Assembly: GCA_015499985.1 (NCBI GenBank)
Contig: JAAAUF010000351.1
Span: forward strand, 2,516 to 38,150
Reading direction: 5' to 3'
DNA from: Haplosporangium gracile
Taxonomy: Eukaryota > Mortierellomycota > Mortierellomycetes > Mortierellales > Mortierellaceae
DNA: 35,635 nucleotides
In this document: one piece after another, positions 1 to 9,198 of the stretch
Layout of the letters: each line of letters starts with the position of its first letter
How positions within the stretch are numbered: position 1 is the first letter of the stretch
The notes under the pieces: generated by a model
Told to the model about the DNA's origin: nothing
The model's database searches: none
The model's input: only the letters and a program-made list of their open reading frames with translations
Made by a program: the position numbers and the translations under genes

Positions 1-4
1 TGTA

Positions 5-24
5 CATGTACTGTACAGTACATG
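5..24. repeat. 20-bp perfect palindrome
   Basis: The 20 bases from 5 to 24 read identically on both strands, with two 10-base arms and no spacer; it is built from TGTAC/GTACA units. It lies about 300 bp upstream of the TATA box of the first gene, at the window edge. It could be a dimeric factor site or chance; nothing else in the sequence decides this. Confidence 0.6.
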
Positions 25-329
25 AATATAGGAAACAGGGTGAGATGTGAGCCGATGAAAGGATAAAAAAGAAACTACCGTAGGGGGATCAGATAGGGTC
101 CAGTACTTTGTATGCATGTTGAGTGAGAAGGTTCAATTGAATACCAAGTATACCGAGTGAGTTGTAACGTGGCTATCGTCGAAGAAGAGGGAGCGAGAGT
201 GAGTCGAGATGGCACACACCACTTATCGTATCTCCCTCGTCCAATTCAATGATTGAGTAAAGTCCTTATTCTAAAATATCTTCTTCCGTGTGATCCCCAT
301 CTCCGTTCTCCCCTTCCTTCCGAACCCTT

Positions 330-335
330 TATATA
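330..335 (+). promoter_or_regulatory. TATA box of the first gene
   Basis: TATATA in the context CCTTTATATAGCAGG. It is followed by about 200 nt of almost pure pyrimidine on the sense strand (roughly 355-540). No ATG occurs between this box and the ATG at 559, so a scanning ribosome would meet the proposed start first. Together these are a coherent promoter and leader. The stretch 1-329 further upstream shows no gene. Confidence 0.6.
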
Positions 336-558
336 GCAGGCGCACTAAAAAAAAAAGTTTTTTTCTTTCTTTCTTTCATTTCCTTCTCTCCCTTTCTCTC
401 CATCTCTATCTGTGTATCCTAACTTCCTTCATCCCTTCTTTTTACCTTCTTCGCCCACTCATCCTTTTCCTTCTTTCACTCCTATCCCTCCCTCTCTCTC
501 TTTCTCTCACTTCAATCTTCTTCTACAACTTCGCTTTCACTCTAACCACAGAACCTTG

Positions 559-1785
559 ATGCTCCTCCACTCCTCTTCCGCCTCGCTCTGCTCACAGCAG
601 TCTGCTCCCACCTCGTCCGCCGCAAACTACCACAAGCTCGTTGCCACCCTCACCTCCAGCCAAAAGCCCTACGGCACCATCCCTCGTCGCCGCCGTAACC
701 GTGCTTCCTCAACTGCCACCATCACCTTCACCTCTCCCGCTTCTCGCTCCTCTCAGTCCTCTTCCCGCAACTCGCTCGAGTTGTTACCAACCACCACATC
801 ATTATCTAACTCGACAACTTTACCTTTACCCCACCCCGCCTCTTCAACAACTACCACCATCTGGGCTAGCCTCAAGGCCCACTACTTCGCCACAGCTCAA
901 TCCTTCAGCTGGTCAACTTCTTCCTCGACTCTCAAGTCGTCGTCGACTTCAGTCAACAACAAGCGTCGTTCGACTGACTGCGCACGCGAGTTCCTCCCCC
1001 CACTTGCCCTCCTCGTCGCCAATAGCTCGCCCGTCGTCACTCTCGATGCTACCCCTCTGATCCTCACCTCTTCAGAGGCTAACGACATCAGTACTGAAGA
1101 GTACAACAACAATCTGGAGGAGGGACCTTATCCCGCCTCGGTTGCAGCGATGGACAAGTTCAAGGTCATGCGATCCGACACTATCGCATTGAAGACCTTT
1201 ACGTATCGCGAGACTCCCGTGGTTGAGATCAAGCGTCCTAGGACGCCTCTCTTGACCCAGCGCCGTCGTCCCGTTAGCATCCCCAGGCCTGCTACTGCGG
1301 TCATTGCTACCGCTGCTGCCTCCACCCCTGTTGCTGCTCCCGAGGAAGAGTTGTTGCCTTTGCCTCGCCACTTGGCTTGTCGCGAAACCCGGTCTAACTC
1401 GGATTACTTGCGCATGATGGCGTCCGAGTTGAGGATGATCCGCGCTCGCAAGCTGATTGCTCCCTTGAAGCCCCGCAGTTACCTTCCCCGTCGCCGTGAA
1501 CTTTTCTCTCCAGGTAACCATCTCTCTCTTTGTCCAGCTACCTTATTGTCAAGCATGTTCTTTTCCAAAAGCAGTATTTGTTAACCTCAACCATAACCAT
1601 TTATTATTATTACGATCAAAATAGTCAAGTCGTCGCTCTCGGCCTCGATGGAGATGACTTGCGAGGATGATGACCACCCTTTGAACAACCTCTTGGTCGG
1701 CTCCTGGACCTCGTTCTCTTCAACAGAGTCCTTTCTCTCTTCAACTTCCTCCAGCTATGCAACTGCCGACGAGAGTTTTGATTAA
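559..1785 (+). CDS. Hypothetical Ser/Thr/Arg-rich protein, two exons, 371 aa
   Basis: The function is not recognised. Exons are 559-1513 and 1625-1785. The 111-nt intron begins GTAACC, ends ATAG, and interrupts a Val codon (phase 1). The second exon would otherwise be out of frame, and it supplies a Ser-rich tail ending in DESFD. The start is the first ATG after the TATA box at 330; the open frame reaches further upstream, but only through non-ATG codons in the pyrimidine leader. The protein is low-complexity: an N-terminal half rich in Ser/Thr with an RRRR cluster near residue 34, then a more ordered-looking segment (about residues 175-315) with several RRR and KRPR-type basic clusters, and an acidic/Ser C-terminus. 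No signal peptide or membrane span is evident. A nuclear or regulatory disordered protein is possible but unproven. Codon use is C-rich at third positions, like a true expressed gene. Confidence 0.75.
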
Positions 1786-2560
1786 TGGCCCAGTACTCAA
1801 TCTCAGCCAAGCAGTTGGCCAGACCAATCCAGTCCAGCGCTTTTTACCGCCGAGAGAAGAAGCAACGCATTTACATTTGGCTGTCTTTTTTACCGTGCAT
1901 GACCATGCAGCACAGATTGCATGTGGGCCTTTATTCGTCAACGAACTCTCCAGCTGGATACGAATACCAACTACAACGACAAAAACAGTCAAGACCGATC
2001 GGGCAGAGGACGAGTCCAGAGTCCGCTTTATCTCACCTAAATTCCTGGGTGTTGATGGTCTCCCTTTCTTTCACCGTCGACTTCTCTCACTCTCGATCAT
2101 TGCAGCACTAACATTCGCTGAGTTGCTCCGAGTTATTTAATGGATACCTCTGGAAGTGTCGGGACCCAAAGCGGAATCTGCACCTCACCTCCTTGCAGCA
2201 CTCGCTCTTCGCCTCGCCGAGGTTCATCTAGCTGTACTAGGGCTGTGGACAGTCGGTCAGTCGGGCCATTTTTGTCCGGACGTGCGCGGAATCCCAATAG
2301 ATCCGTCCATCCTTTCCCTTTTCTTGCTCTTTTTTTGGCTGAGCAAAGGGAAATATCATCCGAACAGGGCAGGACCCTGACCAAAAAACCAACACGCTTG
2401 CATTCATTCCACTCATTCTCACTTTTATCCCTTGATCCTTGTACAAAAAAACAACCAACACTAGTATACCTCTCTTCCCCCTTGCTTTTCGTTCTCCCCT
2501 TTTTACCACCTGCTACACTAATTGCTATTACCACTTTGTATCTCACTTGTAAAACATTAA

Positions 2561-2566
2561 AATAAA
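2561..2566 (+). terminator. Candidate polyadenylation signal of the first gene
   Basis: AATAAA inside an A-rich run, about 780 nt after the stop at 1785. That would give a long 3' UTR, so a nearer non-canonical signal is also possible. Confidence 0.3.
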
Positions 2567-2767
2567 ATAAGGAAATGAAAAAACAACGACTTTGGTTCTT
2601 TTAAAATGAAGCCCGTGAAATGAAATGAAAAAGTTAAGATGGACCGTGAACTATATATTCAAGGAAGAACCTTGACAATGGAGGCCATGGAAAACTGAGA
2701 AAAAAATGGATATCCTCGTCAATCAATCTCGCCTTTCCTTTTACGAGCAAGGTAGAGGCGATCTGGC

Positions 2768-2792
2768 AAAAAAAAAAAAAAAAAAAAAAAAA
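2768..2792. repeat. A25 homopolymer tract
   Basis: Twenty-five consecutive A on the + strand between the convergent genes. There is no adjacent coding relic or target-site duplication to mark it as a retroposed poly(A) tail. Confidence 0.9.
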
Positions 2793-2982
2793 TTGAAAAA
2801 ACGTGGGTCACTCTGCCGTTTCGCACCTCTCTATTCATAGACGTAGGACATAAAGAAAAATGAAAGAAAAATAAAAATTTCTCATTTTGTAATTTTGGGA
2901 TTTGTCTCTCGTCGTTTTTGTGCTACTTTCCCAGGAATGGGGAGCGGGGTCGGGGTCTGGGCACGGAGGTGTGAGAGCGAGA

Positions 2983-3010
2983 GGGGCAGGGGCAGGGACA
3001 GGGACAGGGG
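2983..3010 (+). other. G-quadruplex-forming motif
   Basis: Five runs of three or four G (2983-2986, 2989-2992, 2995-2997, 3001-3003, 3007-3010) are separated by two- or three-base CA/ACA loops. This fits the standard G3+N1-7 rule with a spare run. More G-runs lie just upstream (about 2940-2970). It sits between convergent genes, on the strand that would be displaced by, or read from, the first gene. Confidence 0.6.
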
Positions 3011-3750
3011 CAAGGATAAACTCTGTACACCGTACACAAACGGCAGAGGACGAGAGAGTGAGAGGCGAGAGAGATATGATATGATTCAGGGACTTGGTGC
3101 GATGGACAAACAAATAAAAAAAAAATGGACTGCAAATGAAATGAGCATGGGACATGAAAATCAGGAAAGTCGGTGGTTGAAAATGGCTGCAAAAAAAGGA
3201 AAAAGTGAGGGAGTGAGTGAGAGAAGCAAAGGAAGGTGGAGTTAGAACGCTATTCGAAGGATGCAATTGTAGTCATTTTCTTCTTTTTTTAAATGCAGCG
3301 CTGCAAAAAAAGTGTCGGAGACGCTGTGTTTGTTGTTTTGAAGATTATCCTTCTTCTACAAAGTACGTGGAGTAGTTTGCGCTTTGCTCACAGTTGTTGC
3401 CGAATTTGTCAGGTAAAGGACACGCGCACCGCTAGGAAGATACTTATTTACGAGCTTGCGTGTTCCCCTCCTGCGACTACAAGAGGCGAGGGATAACCAA
3501 AGGGAAGGCAGAGTGTACCATAAAGTTTGTAAGGTAAGGTCCCGTGGGACTCGTGACACTTGACTCCTGTCACCTTTTAAATACCCTTGTTAACATCGAG
3601 AAAACATAAATAACATTTCTGTCCGCGTGAGTAGTCGTAAAAGCGAAGTATGTCAATGATGTGCTTTTTGCTTGAGATGGGAAACGGAGGAAAGTTGCAT
3701 AAATATTTAGTGGACAGCATGTGGTCCTCGTTATTCTCTCGTCTTTCCTC

Positions 3751-3756
3751 TTTATT
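3751..3756 (-). terminator. Candidate polyadenylation signal of PEP carboxykinase
   Basis: AATAAA on the minus strand, about 180 nt past the PEP carboxykinase stop codon. Confidence 0.35.
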
Positions 3757-3934
3757 TTCTATCTACGTACTAACAAAAATAAAACTAAAGGGGGGCATCG
3801 TTTGTCCGTTGGTGTTGGTTGTTTCTGTGTTGTCACACGTTGTTGGTTGCTAGTGGCTGATTTGGAGTCTGTTGTTGGTCTAGGGCTATTATTTTGTTCC
3901 TGCTCTCAGGCCTTGAAAAAAATAAATACCTCCC

Positions 3935-6143
3935 TCACAGCTTGGGTCCGGCCTCGATGACATCGGCAGAGGCTTGGTCTTTGTACTTGTCAAAGTTTGT
4001 ATTGAACAGCTCGGCAAGCTTACGAACAGTCTGCTCGAAATCCGAGGAGGATCCTTGCCAGGCCGTGGCAGGGTTCAACACCTCGTCAGGGACTCCCGAG
4101 ACGGCAGTAGGGATCTCCAGTCCGAAGATGGGGTACGTCTGGTAAGAAGCCTTCTTGAGTTCACCAGAGTGAATGGCGTCGATAATCGCACGGGAGTACT
4201 TGAGCGAGATGCGCTTGCCCGTCTTGCCGTAGGCGCCTCCGTTCCAGCCAGTGTTGATTAGCCAGGCGTCGGCGGCGTGGTCGTGCATCTTTTGGGCTAG
4301 CATAGTCGCGTATTTGGTCGGGTGGAGGACCAGGAAGGGTTGGCCGAAACAGGCCGAGAAGGTTGCCTCGGGCTCGATGACGCCATCTTCGGTGCCGGCC
4401 ATCTTGGAAGTGTAGCCTGAAATAAAGTGATACATGGCCTGAGACGAGGTCAGCTTGGAGACTGGGGGCAAGACACCGAGGGCGTCGCAGGTGAGCATGA
4501 TGATGTTCTTGGGGTGGCCTCCGATACAAGGAATCAAAGCATTGGGGATGTACTCGATCGGGTAGGCACAGCGCGTGTTTTCGGTGATTGTGTGGTCCTC
4601 GTAGTGAACCTGGCGCGTATCCTCGTCCAGGACCACGTTCTCGAGTACGGCACCGTACCGGATCGCGGCAAAGATCTCGGGCTCCTTCTCGGCTGAGAGA
4701 TCGATACATTTGGCATAGCAGCCTCCCTCGATGTTGAAGACACCCTTGTCGGACCAGCAGTGTTCATCGTCTCCGATCAGGTGGCGTCCAGGATCAGCAG
4801 AGAGCGTGGTCTTGCCGGTGCCCGAGAGTCCAAAGAAGAGGGTGACGTCTCCATGGTCACCCTGGTTGGCAGAAGAGTGGAGGGAGAGAACTCCGGCCTT
4901 GGGCATGAGGTAGTGCATGATTGTAAAGACACCCTTCTTCATCTCGCCAGCGTACTCTGTGCCCAAGATGATCATCTCGCGACGGGGGAAGTTGATGGCG
5001 ACAGAGGTGGTCGAGGTCATGCCCGTGGTGTATCGATTGGCAGGGAAGGCGCCAGCGTTGAGGATCGTGAAATCTGGCTCACCATAGTTCTCCAGTTCTT
5101 CAGGCGTTGGTCGAATCAACATGTTGCGCATGAACAGACAGTGGTATGCACGAGCACAGACGACACGGATCTTGATCCTAGAGTGGACGACGACAAACGA
5201 TCAGGGTCACCAGAGAATTCAGACCATTGTAAAGAGAGGGATGACGACAGGTGGTGACGAATGGTGGCAAAATAAGCATCACGTTAGACCAGTTTCCGAC
5301 AAAGCAACGACGCAATGGTTAATTGCAATGTATGATGAACAAGATACATGATTACCACAAGGACCCCTCCACCCCTTCTTTCCCTTCCCATTTTCTTTCT
5401 TTTTGTCTTTCTCTCTCGTTGACCCCCCTTGGCACCCTTCTTTTCTTGTGTTTGTTGTTAGCATATACATTTTTGTTGCATACGCCAAACATTTTATTTT
5501 TGTCCCCACTCAAGTTCCCACGGCCAAAAAGCAGATGTGGAATAAAGTATATCAACAGGGAAAAAAAAAAAAAAAAAAAAAAAAGAAAAAGAAAAAGAAA
5601 AAGAAAAAGCGACACGGATAAAGAGAGAACAAAGCATACGTCTACAGTGTCAAAGTAATAAGAAACAACATACCCCCATTCTTCTCCCAACCGTACATTC
5701 TCCATCTCTATGAGCTAGTACGCTTACCTGTACTTGGGGTCCCATCCAGCAAACCCGTCAAAGACATAAAGCCTCTCACGAGTATTCAAATAATCCACCG
5801 CACGTTCATGGTTAATCAAAAACGCATGCTCGCTCAATTTCGTATTCACAGGCCCCCACCAGATATCTTCGGTCGTACTGGGTTCATCCACAATACGCTT
5901 GTCCTTGGGTGAACGACCCGTCTTCTTTCCCGAAGAAGTGACCAACGCACCAGCAGAGGAAATAATCGTGCCAGGCTCGTAGCGAAGGGCGTCCTCATAG
6001 AGTTTTGCGACGGATGCATTACGGTTCATTTCGACGTGGTTGTAGTCGATCCCGGAGTCATGGTAGAGCACTTCAGGGTCAGGGTGATAGATCCGATGGT
6101 GGGCTCCGGGGTGAGATTGTTGGTTGTGGTGGTTGTGCGGCAT
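3935..6143 (-). CDS. PCK1: Phosphoenolpyruvate carboxykinase (ATP)
   Basis: Converts oxaloacetate + ATP to phosphoenolpyruvate + ADP + CO2, the committing step of gluconeogenesis in the cytosol (EC 4.1.1.49). Exons on the minus strand are 6143-5728 and 5177-3935, giving 552 aa, the usual length for fungal PCK1. Visible signatures are GRSPKDK (76-82, substrate binding), the AGEMKKG segment (215-221), the P-loop GLSGTGKT (255-262) with its Lys261, the IGDDEHCW metal/kinase-2 motif (about 273-280), and the YAKCIDLS segment. The P-loop and DDEH pattern is that of the ATP family, not the GTP family. The single intron (GTAAGC donor, CCTAG acceptor) splits an Arg codon inside DPKYR-IKIR; joining restores the conserved run. 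The intron is 550 nt, far longer than the others here. The short His-rich N-terminus is typical of fungal forms. Glucose-repressed transcription is expected from the family, but no specific element is claimed. Confidence 0.97.
5561..5609. repeat. A24 plus (GAAAAA)n tract inside the PCK1 intron
   Basis: A run of 24 A (5561-5584) passes straight into four GAAAAA units. On the PCK1 sense strand this is a (TTTTTC)n-T24 pyrimidine block, 120-165 nt downstream of the donor and nearly 400 nt before the acceptor. It is too far from the acceptor to be its polypyrimidine tract, and helps explain why this intron is oversized. Confidence 0.85.
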
Positions 6144-6639
6144 GGCTTTTTTTTTTCTTGGTTCTTGAGCGGTGGATGAGAGTAGGATAGGAATGGGTAT
6201 GTACAATGAAAAGAGAGAGGAGAGGAGAGAGACGTGATCGATGAAAAGGAAAAGAAAAGAAAAGAAAAGAAAAAGGGAGTGCTTTTTCTTCCCATCCTTT
6301 TTATCCGTGAGTGAGCGTGTGTGTGCCACCCCCTTTGCCTTTGCTTTTCTTTTTTCCCTTTTTCCTTTGGCATTCCTGAGAATACACACAGTATGGCCCA
6401 TGGACCTACACCACACAACGTGCATGATTTGACCACTTTATTCTTCAAGTCTTTTCTTTTGAGCCTGCGTTATTTCCCCCAGTCAGGGCCAGTTCATGAC
6501 TCTGGACCTGACTCGACTTGTCTCCCACTGGAATCAGCTCCACCTCTCCCACCTCTGTCACCTGTCGTTCTCCAATAATACCTCATATATTCACTATGGA
6601 AACTGCTCCAGTGGATGGACCAGTGGCTGATCCTGCCTG
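6144..6639 (-). promoter_or_regulatory. PCK1 upstream region
   Basis: This 496 bp lies between the PCK1 start and the stop of the next minus-strand gene. It contains an (AAAAG)n tract at about 6244-6276, which reads CTTTT repeats on the sense strand, and an AATAAA (minus, 6437-6442) that could end the upstream gene. A TATATG on the minus strand near 6585 is too distant for a confident TATA call. Confidence 0.45.
6437..6442 (-). terminator. Candidate polyadenylation signal of the 852-aa gene
   Basis: AATAAA on the minus strand, about 200 nt after the stop at 6640. It would place the transcript end within the PCK1 upstream region. Confidence 0.35.
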
Positions 6640-9198
6640 TTAATCCTGATCAGGGTCACCGCTTAATAAATGAGCCCCATGATCTGCGCGAGAATGCTGT
6701 TGATGCTGGCGATAGGCTTCGATGACTGGCAGTTCCTCAAACTCCTCTTTTCCTGCACCATCCTCCTCTTCTGCTTCTTCTTCCTCGGCTGGTAATACAA
6801 CGCTCTGAGACCTTGAGGCTTGCATAGTTGGAGGTCGCAATAAAGTCAATGGCATGGAAGAAGACGATGAGGAGGAAGGTATTTGCGGTGATCCAGAGAA
6901 TGTTCCTGCCGAAGATGGTGATGAAATGGCGGAGGCGGAGGACGAGGAGAATCGATACAACTCTCCGCTGGTCAAGACGGGCGACAAGGCCGCAGAGGGA
7001 GGGCGAGCCAAGAAGGCTGTTGTTACTCCTTCGCCGCCCGAGCGGGATGTCAATACCGATGTGGAGGAGGTTGAGGATGTTGTTGTTTCGCAGATCTCCT
7101 GTAATACTTGTGTCAAAAGGAACGTTGTTGCTGTTGTTACTGCGGGTGGAGGAAGGGACGGAATCGAGGAGAGGAGGATGGAGGATGACGATAATGAAAG
7201 AGCAGTGGTGGGGGAGGATGAACCTACAGAGGACGGAGGTGTTGCCAATGGCCGCGCAGGGATGTGAACTGTCAATTCATTGTCATAGCTCTGATCGATA
7301 ACAGATGCGACATAGTCATTGTTGTCAGCCAAAACAAACGACAAGGTGGCTGCTGTTGCTGCATCAGAAGAAGGCGGGGTCGAAGGAGAAGATGAAGAAG
7401 GAGAAGGACGAGTATGAAGAGGAGGAGGAGTGGGAGCGAGGATGGGCCGACCATACATCCTGATCGGGGCATGGTTCTCGGGGTAGATATGAATCACCCC
7501 TTGCTGGAAGGCGTCTGCGCGGATCAGCGTTCTGGCGACCGTTGGATGACCCTGCAGAAACGACGGTACCGGCGTCAGCAAAGTCGAGCTAGAGCCGTTG
7601 TCGCTGCTGCTCTGGCTGCTATGAGGGGGTGACGACGGTGACGAAGGCGACAAGACGGGGGTTGGAGAGAGAGTTGTTTGTCCGTGATGGAGGTGATGAT
7701 GATGAAGGTGCTGTTGTTCTCTTTGTCGTTCTCGCTGGTGCTGGAGCTCGCCCTCTCGACTAGCTAGTGAAGGGCGATGACGGAAATGACGCTCTGACAG
7801 CAGTTGTTGCTGTTGTTGCTGCTGTTGAAGTATCCACTCCTCCTCGTCAATGTCGTCAGAATCGGCCTCTTCACTTCCGTCTCGCATCGGGTTGTACTGA
7901 CGAGGTCGTGGGGTAAGCAGCGATGCAGACGAGGACGAGAAAGCAGTAATATTTGCATTAGTAGATGCAGTCGTCCCTGTCGTCCCTGTCATAGTCGCCA
8001 CTGTCCTTGCTCCTCCTCCTGTAGACAAAGAGCCTGCAGAATGATAATGTTGTTGCTGGTGATAAGATCGCATAATGGATGAATGGTCATGACGAAGTCG
8101 ATCGTCTTCATAGTAGTATCCATGCATCATCCCACTCCCACCCCCACCCAAGGTGGTTGTCTCTGGTCGACTGTGGTTGTCGGCATGGTTCATGTTGACG
8201 AATCGATAGTTCCAAGATGCACGTTCGTGAGGAAGAAGAGGCTGCTCTTGCTGTTCTTGCTGAAAAGGTTGTAGCTGGTGTGGATAAGGTTCCACGGTGT
8301 GCGAAGTGGTAGAGGTTGCGGATGGAGAGGATGGGCGAGGAAGAGCCGGAAGAGGTCTAGTCAAGTAGTGAACCAGAGAGGGCGAGGAAGGATCCCAAAT
8401 CGGTCTTGGTTGTGAGGCGGGTGGTGGCGAATCAAACATCATGCTGCTGTCCATATTTGACGTTGCAGCTGTTGGCACTGTTATTCCTCGCACCATGATG
8501 TTGCTGTAGTAGTCATTATTAAAAGTCGATGTCGATGTTGGTGCGACGGGAGCAGATCTGACAGCGAGAGTATTCGTCATTCCTGCAGATCTGGAACCAG
8601 CGCCAGAGCTAGGGCCAGAACCAGAGGGAAAGGTCATGAAGACAGGAACGCGACTGATCCGACGAAGGTTTGGATGGGGACGTGTTGCACGGGTGGGCGA
8701 AGGCGATTGAATCTCCGTCTCTCCGGTGACGGTGGCGATGGTTGAAGCGGAAACTGAAGCTGCTGCAACATCCGCCTGGACTTGCTGTATCCGTGTGCTT
8801 TGATCCACGCTAGGGTCATTGCTCCCTTGGGGAGAGGAAGGAGAAGGGAAAGAGTGATAGGATCCATAGTACGATGAAAGAGCACGTTGTTGAGAGGTTA
8901 GCGAATGTGAATGGGGAGGAGGAGGAGGGCGATAGGCCAACGAGGTCAATGGCGGCCGAGTGTCCTGAAGGAGCTGTTGACGAGCCAAGGACAAAGCTGA
9001 AGGAACAACAGGGAATGGGTTTGAATAGCCTGAGGAAGACGAAGAGGACAGAGAAGTGAAAGAAGATGGTGATGAGGTGGAAGATGAAGAGGATAATGGT
9101 TGAAAGTGTTGAGCAGAACTTGACCAGGAGGGTTTGGCTGAATGGCACGGCCCGGACCTGGGTGCTGGTGAGGAGAGGAGTTCAATAGGGATTCCCAT
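6640..9198 (-). CDS. Hypothetical disordered protein, single exon, 852 aa
   Basis: An uninterrupted 852-codon ATG frame; its length in one frame and its biased composition indicate a real gene. I recognise no domain. It is dominated by Ser, Pro, Thr, Gln and His: poly-Ser blocks in the first 80 residues, a PPPPP run, polyglutamine near residue 455 right after an acidic DDIDEEEW patch, a His cluster near 500, and a Glu-rich stretch near 805-825 just before the C-terminus. Two less biased segments may be the functional cores: ASWNYRFVNM near 340, and the FQQGVIHIYPENHAPIRMYGR region near 560-590. No membrane span or signal peptide is seen. Such composition is frequent in fungal transcription or signalling proteins, but no DNA-binding motif is visible, so no function is assigned. 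The leader upstream is pyrimidine-rich on the sense strand. Confidence 0.8.
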   Translation of the reverse strand: MGIPIELLSSPAPRSGPCHSAKPSWSSSAQHFQPLSSSSSTSSPSSFTSLSSSSSSGYSNPFPVVPSALSLARQQLLQDTRPPLTSLAYRPPPPPHSHSLTSQQRALSSYYGSYHSFPSPSSPQGSNDPSVDQSTRIQQVQADVAAASVSASTIATVTGETEIQSPSPTRATRPHPNLRRISRVPVFMTFPSGSGPSSGAGSRSAGMTNTLAVRSAPVAPTSTSTFNNDYYSNIMVRGITVPTAATSNMDSSMMFDSPPPASQPRPIWDPSSPSLVHYLTRPLPALPRPSSPSATSTTSHTVEPYPHQLQPFQQEQQEQPLLPHERASWNYRFVNMNHADNHSRPETTTLGGGGSGMMHGYYYEDDRLRHDHSSIMRSYHQQQHYHSAGSLSTGGGARTVATMTGTTGTTASTNANITAFSSSSASLLTPRPRQYNPMRDGSEEADSDDIDEEEWILQQQQQQQQLLSERHFRHRPSLASREGELQHQRERQREQQHLHHHHLHHGQTTLSPTPVLSPSSPSSPPHSSQSSSDNGSSSTLLTPVPSFLQGHPTVARTLIRADAFQQGVIHIYPENHAPIRMYGRPILAPTPPPLHTRPSPSSSSPSTPPSSDAATAATLSFVLADNNDYVASVIDQSYDNELTVHIPARPLATPPSSVGSSSPTTALSLSSSSILLSSIPSLPPPAVTTATTFLLTQVLQEICETTTSSTSSTSVLTSRSGGEGVTTAFLARPPSAALSPVLTSGELYRFSSSSASAISSPSSAGTFSGSPQIPSSSSSSSMPLTLLRPPTMQASRSQSVVLPAEEEEAEEEDGAGKEEFEELPVIEAYRQHQQHSRADHGAHLLSGDPDQD

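Larger units (their letters stand above)
1786..3934. other. Convergent intergenic region, no supported gene
   Basis: This 2.1 kb lies between the stop of the first gene (+) and the stop of PEP carboxykinase (-). It holds an AATAAA at 2561-2566, an A25 tract at 2768-2792, a G-quadruplex motif at 2983-3010, and scattered A- and T-rich runs. Open frames of up to about 140 codons occur, but they have no conserved motif, lack splice-bounded extensions and overlap on both strands. The part up to about 2560 may be a long 3' UTR; beyond that I see no gene. Confidence 0.6.

Noticed and set aside
2313..2352. Imperfect inverted repeat (TTTCCC..TTGCTC / GAGCAAAGGGAAA) as a terminator
   Set aside because: The arms differ in length and eukaryotic polymerase II genes do not use such hairpins as terminators; no supporting poly-U context.
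2140..2565. 141-codon ATG frame on + after the first gene
   Set aside because: Low-complexity Ser/Pro and hydrophobic reading in a region open on both strands; no motif, no splice-bounded partner, and it lies where a 3' UTR is expected.
2835..3266. Overlapping frames on both strands around the G-rich tract
   Set aside because: They are opposite readings of simple GA/CT sequence without coding character.
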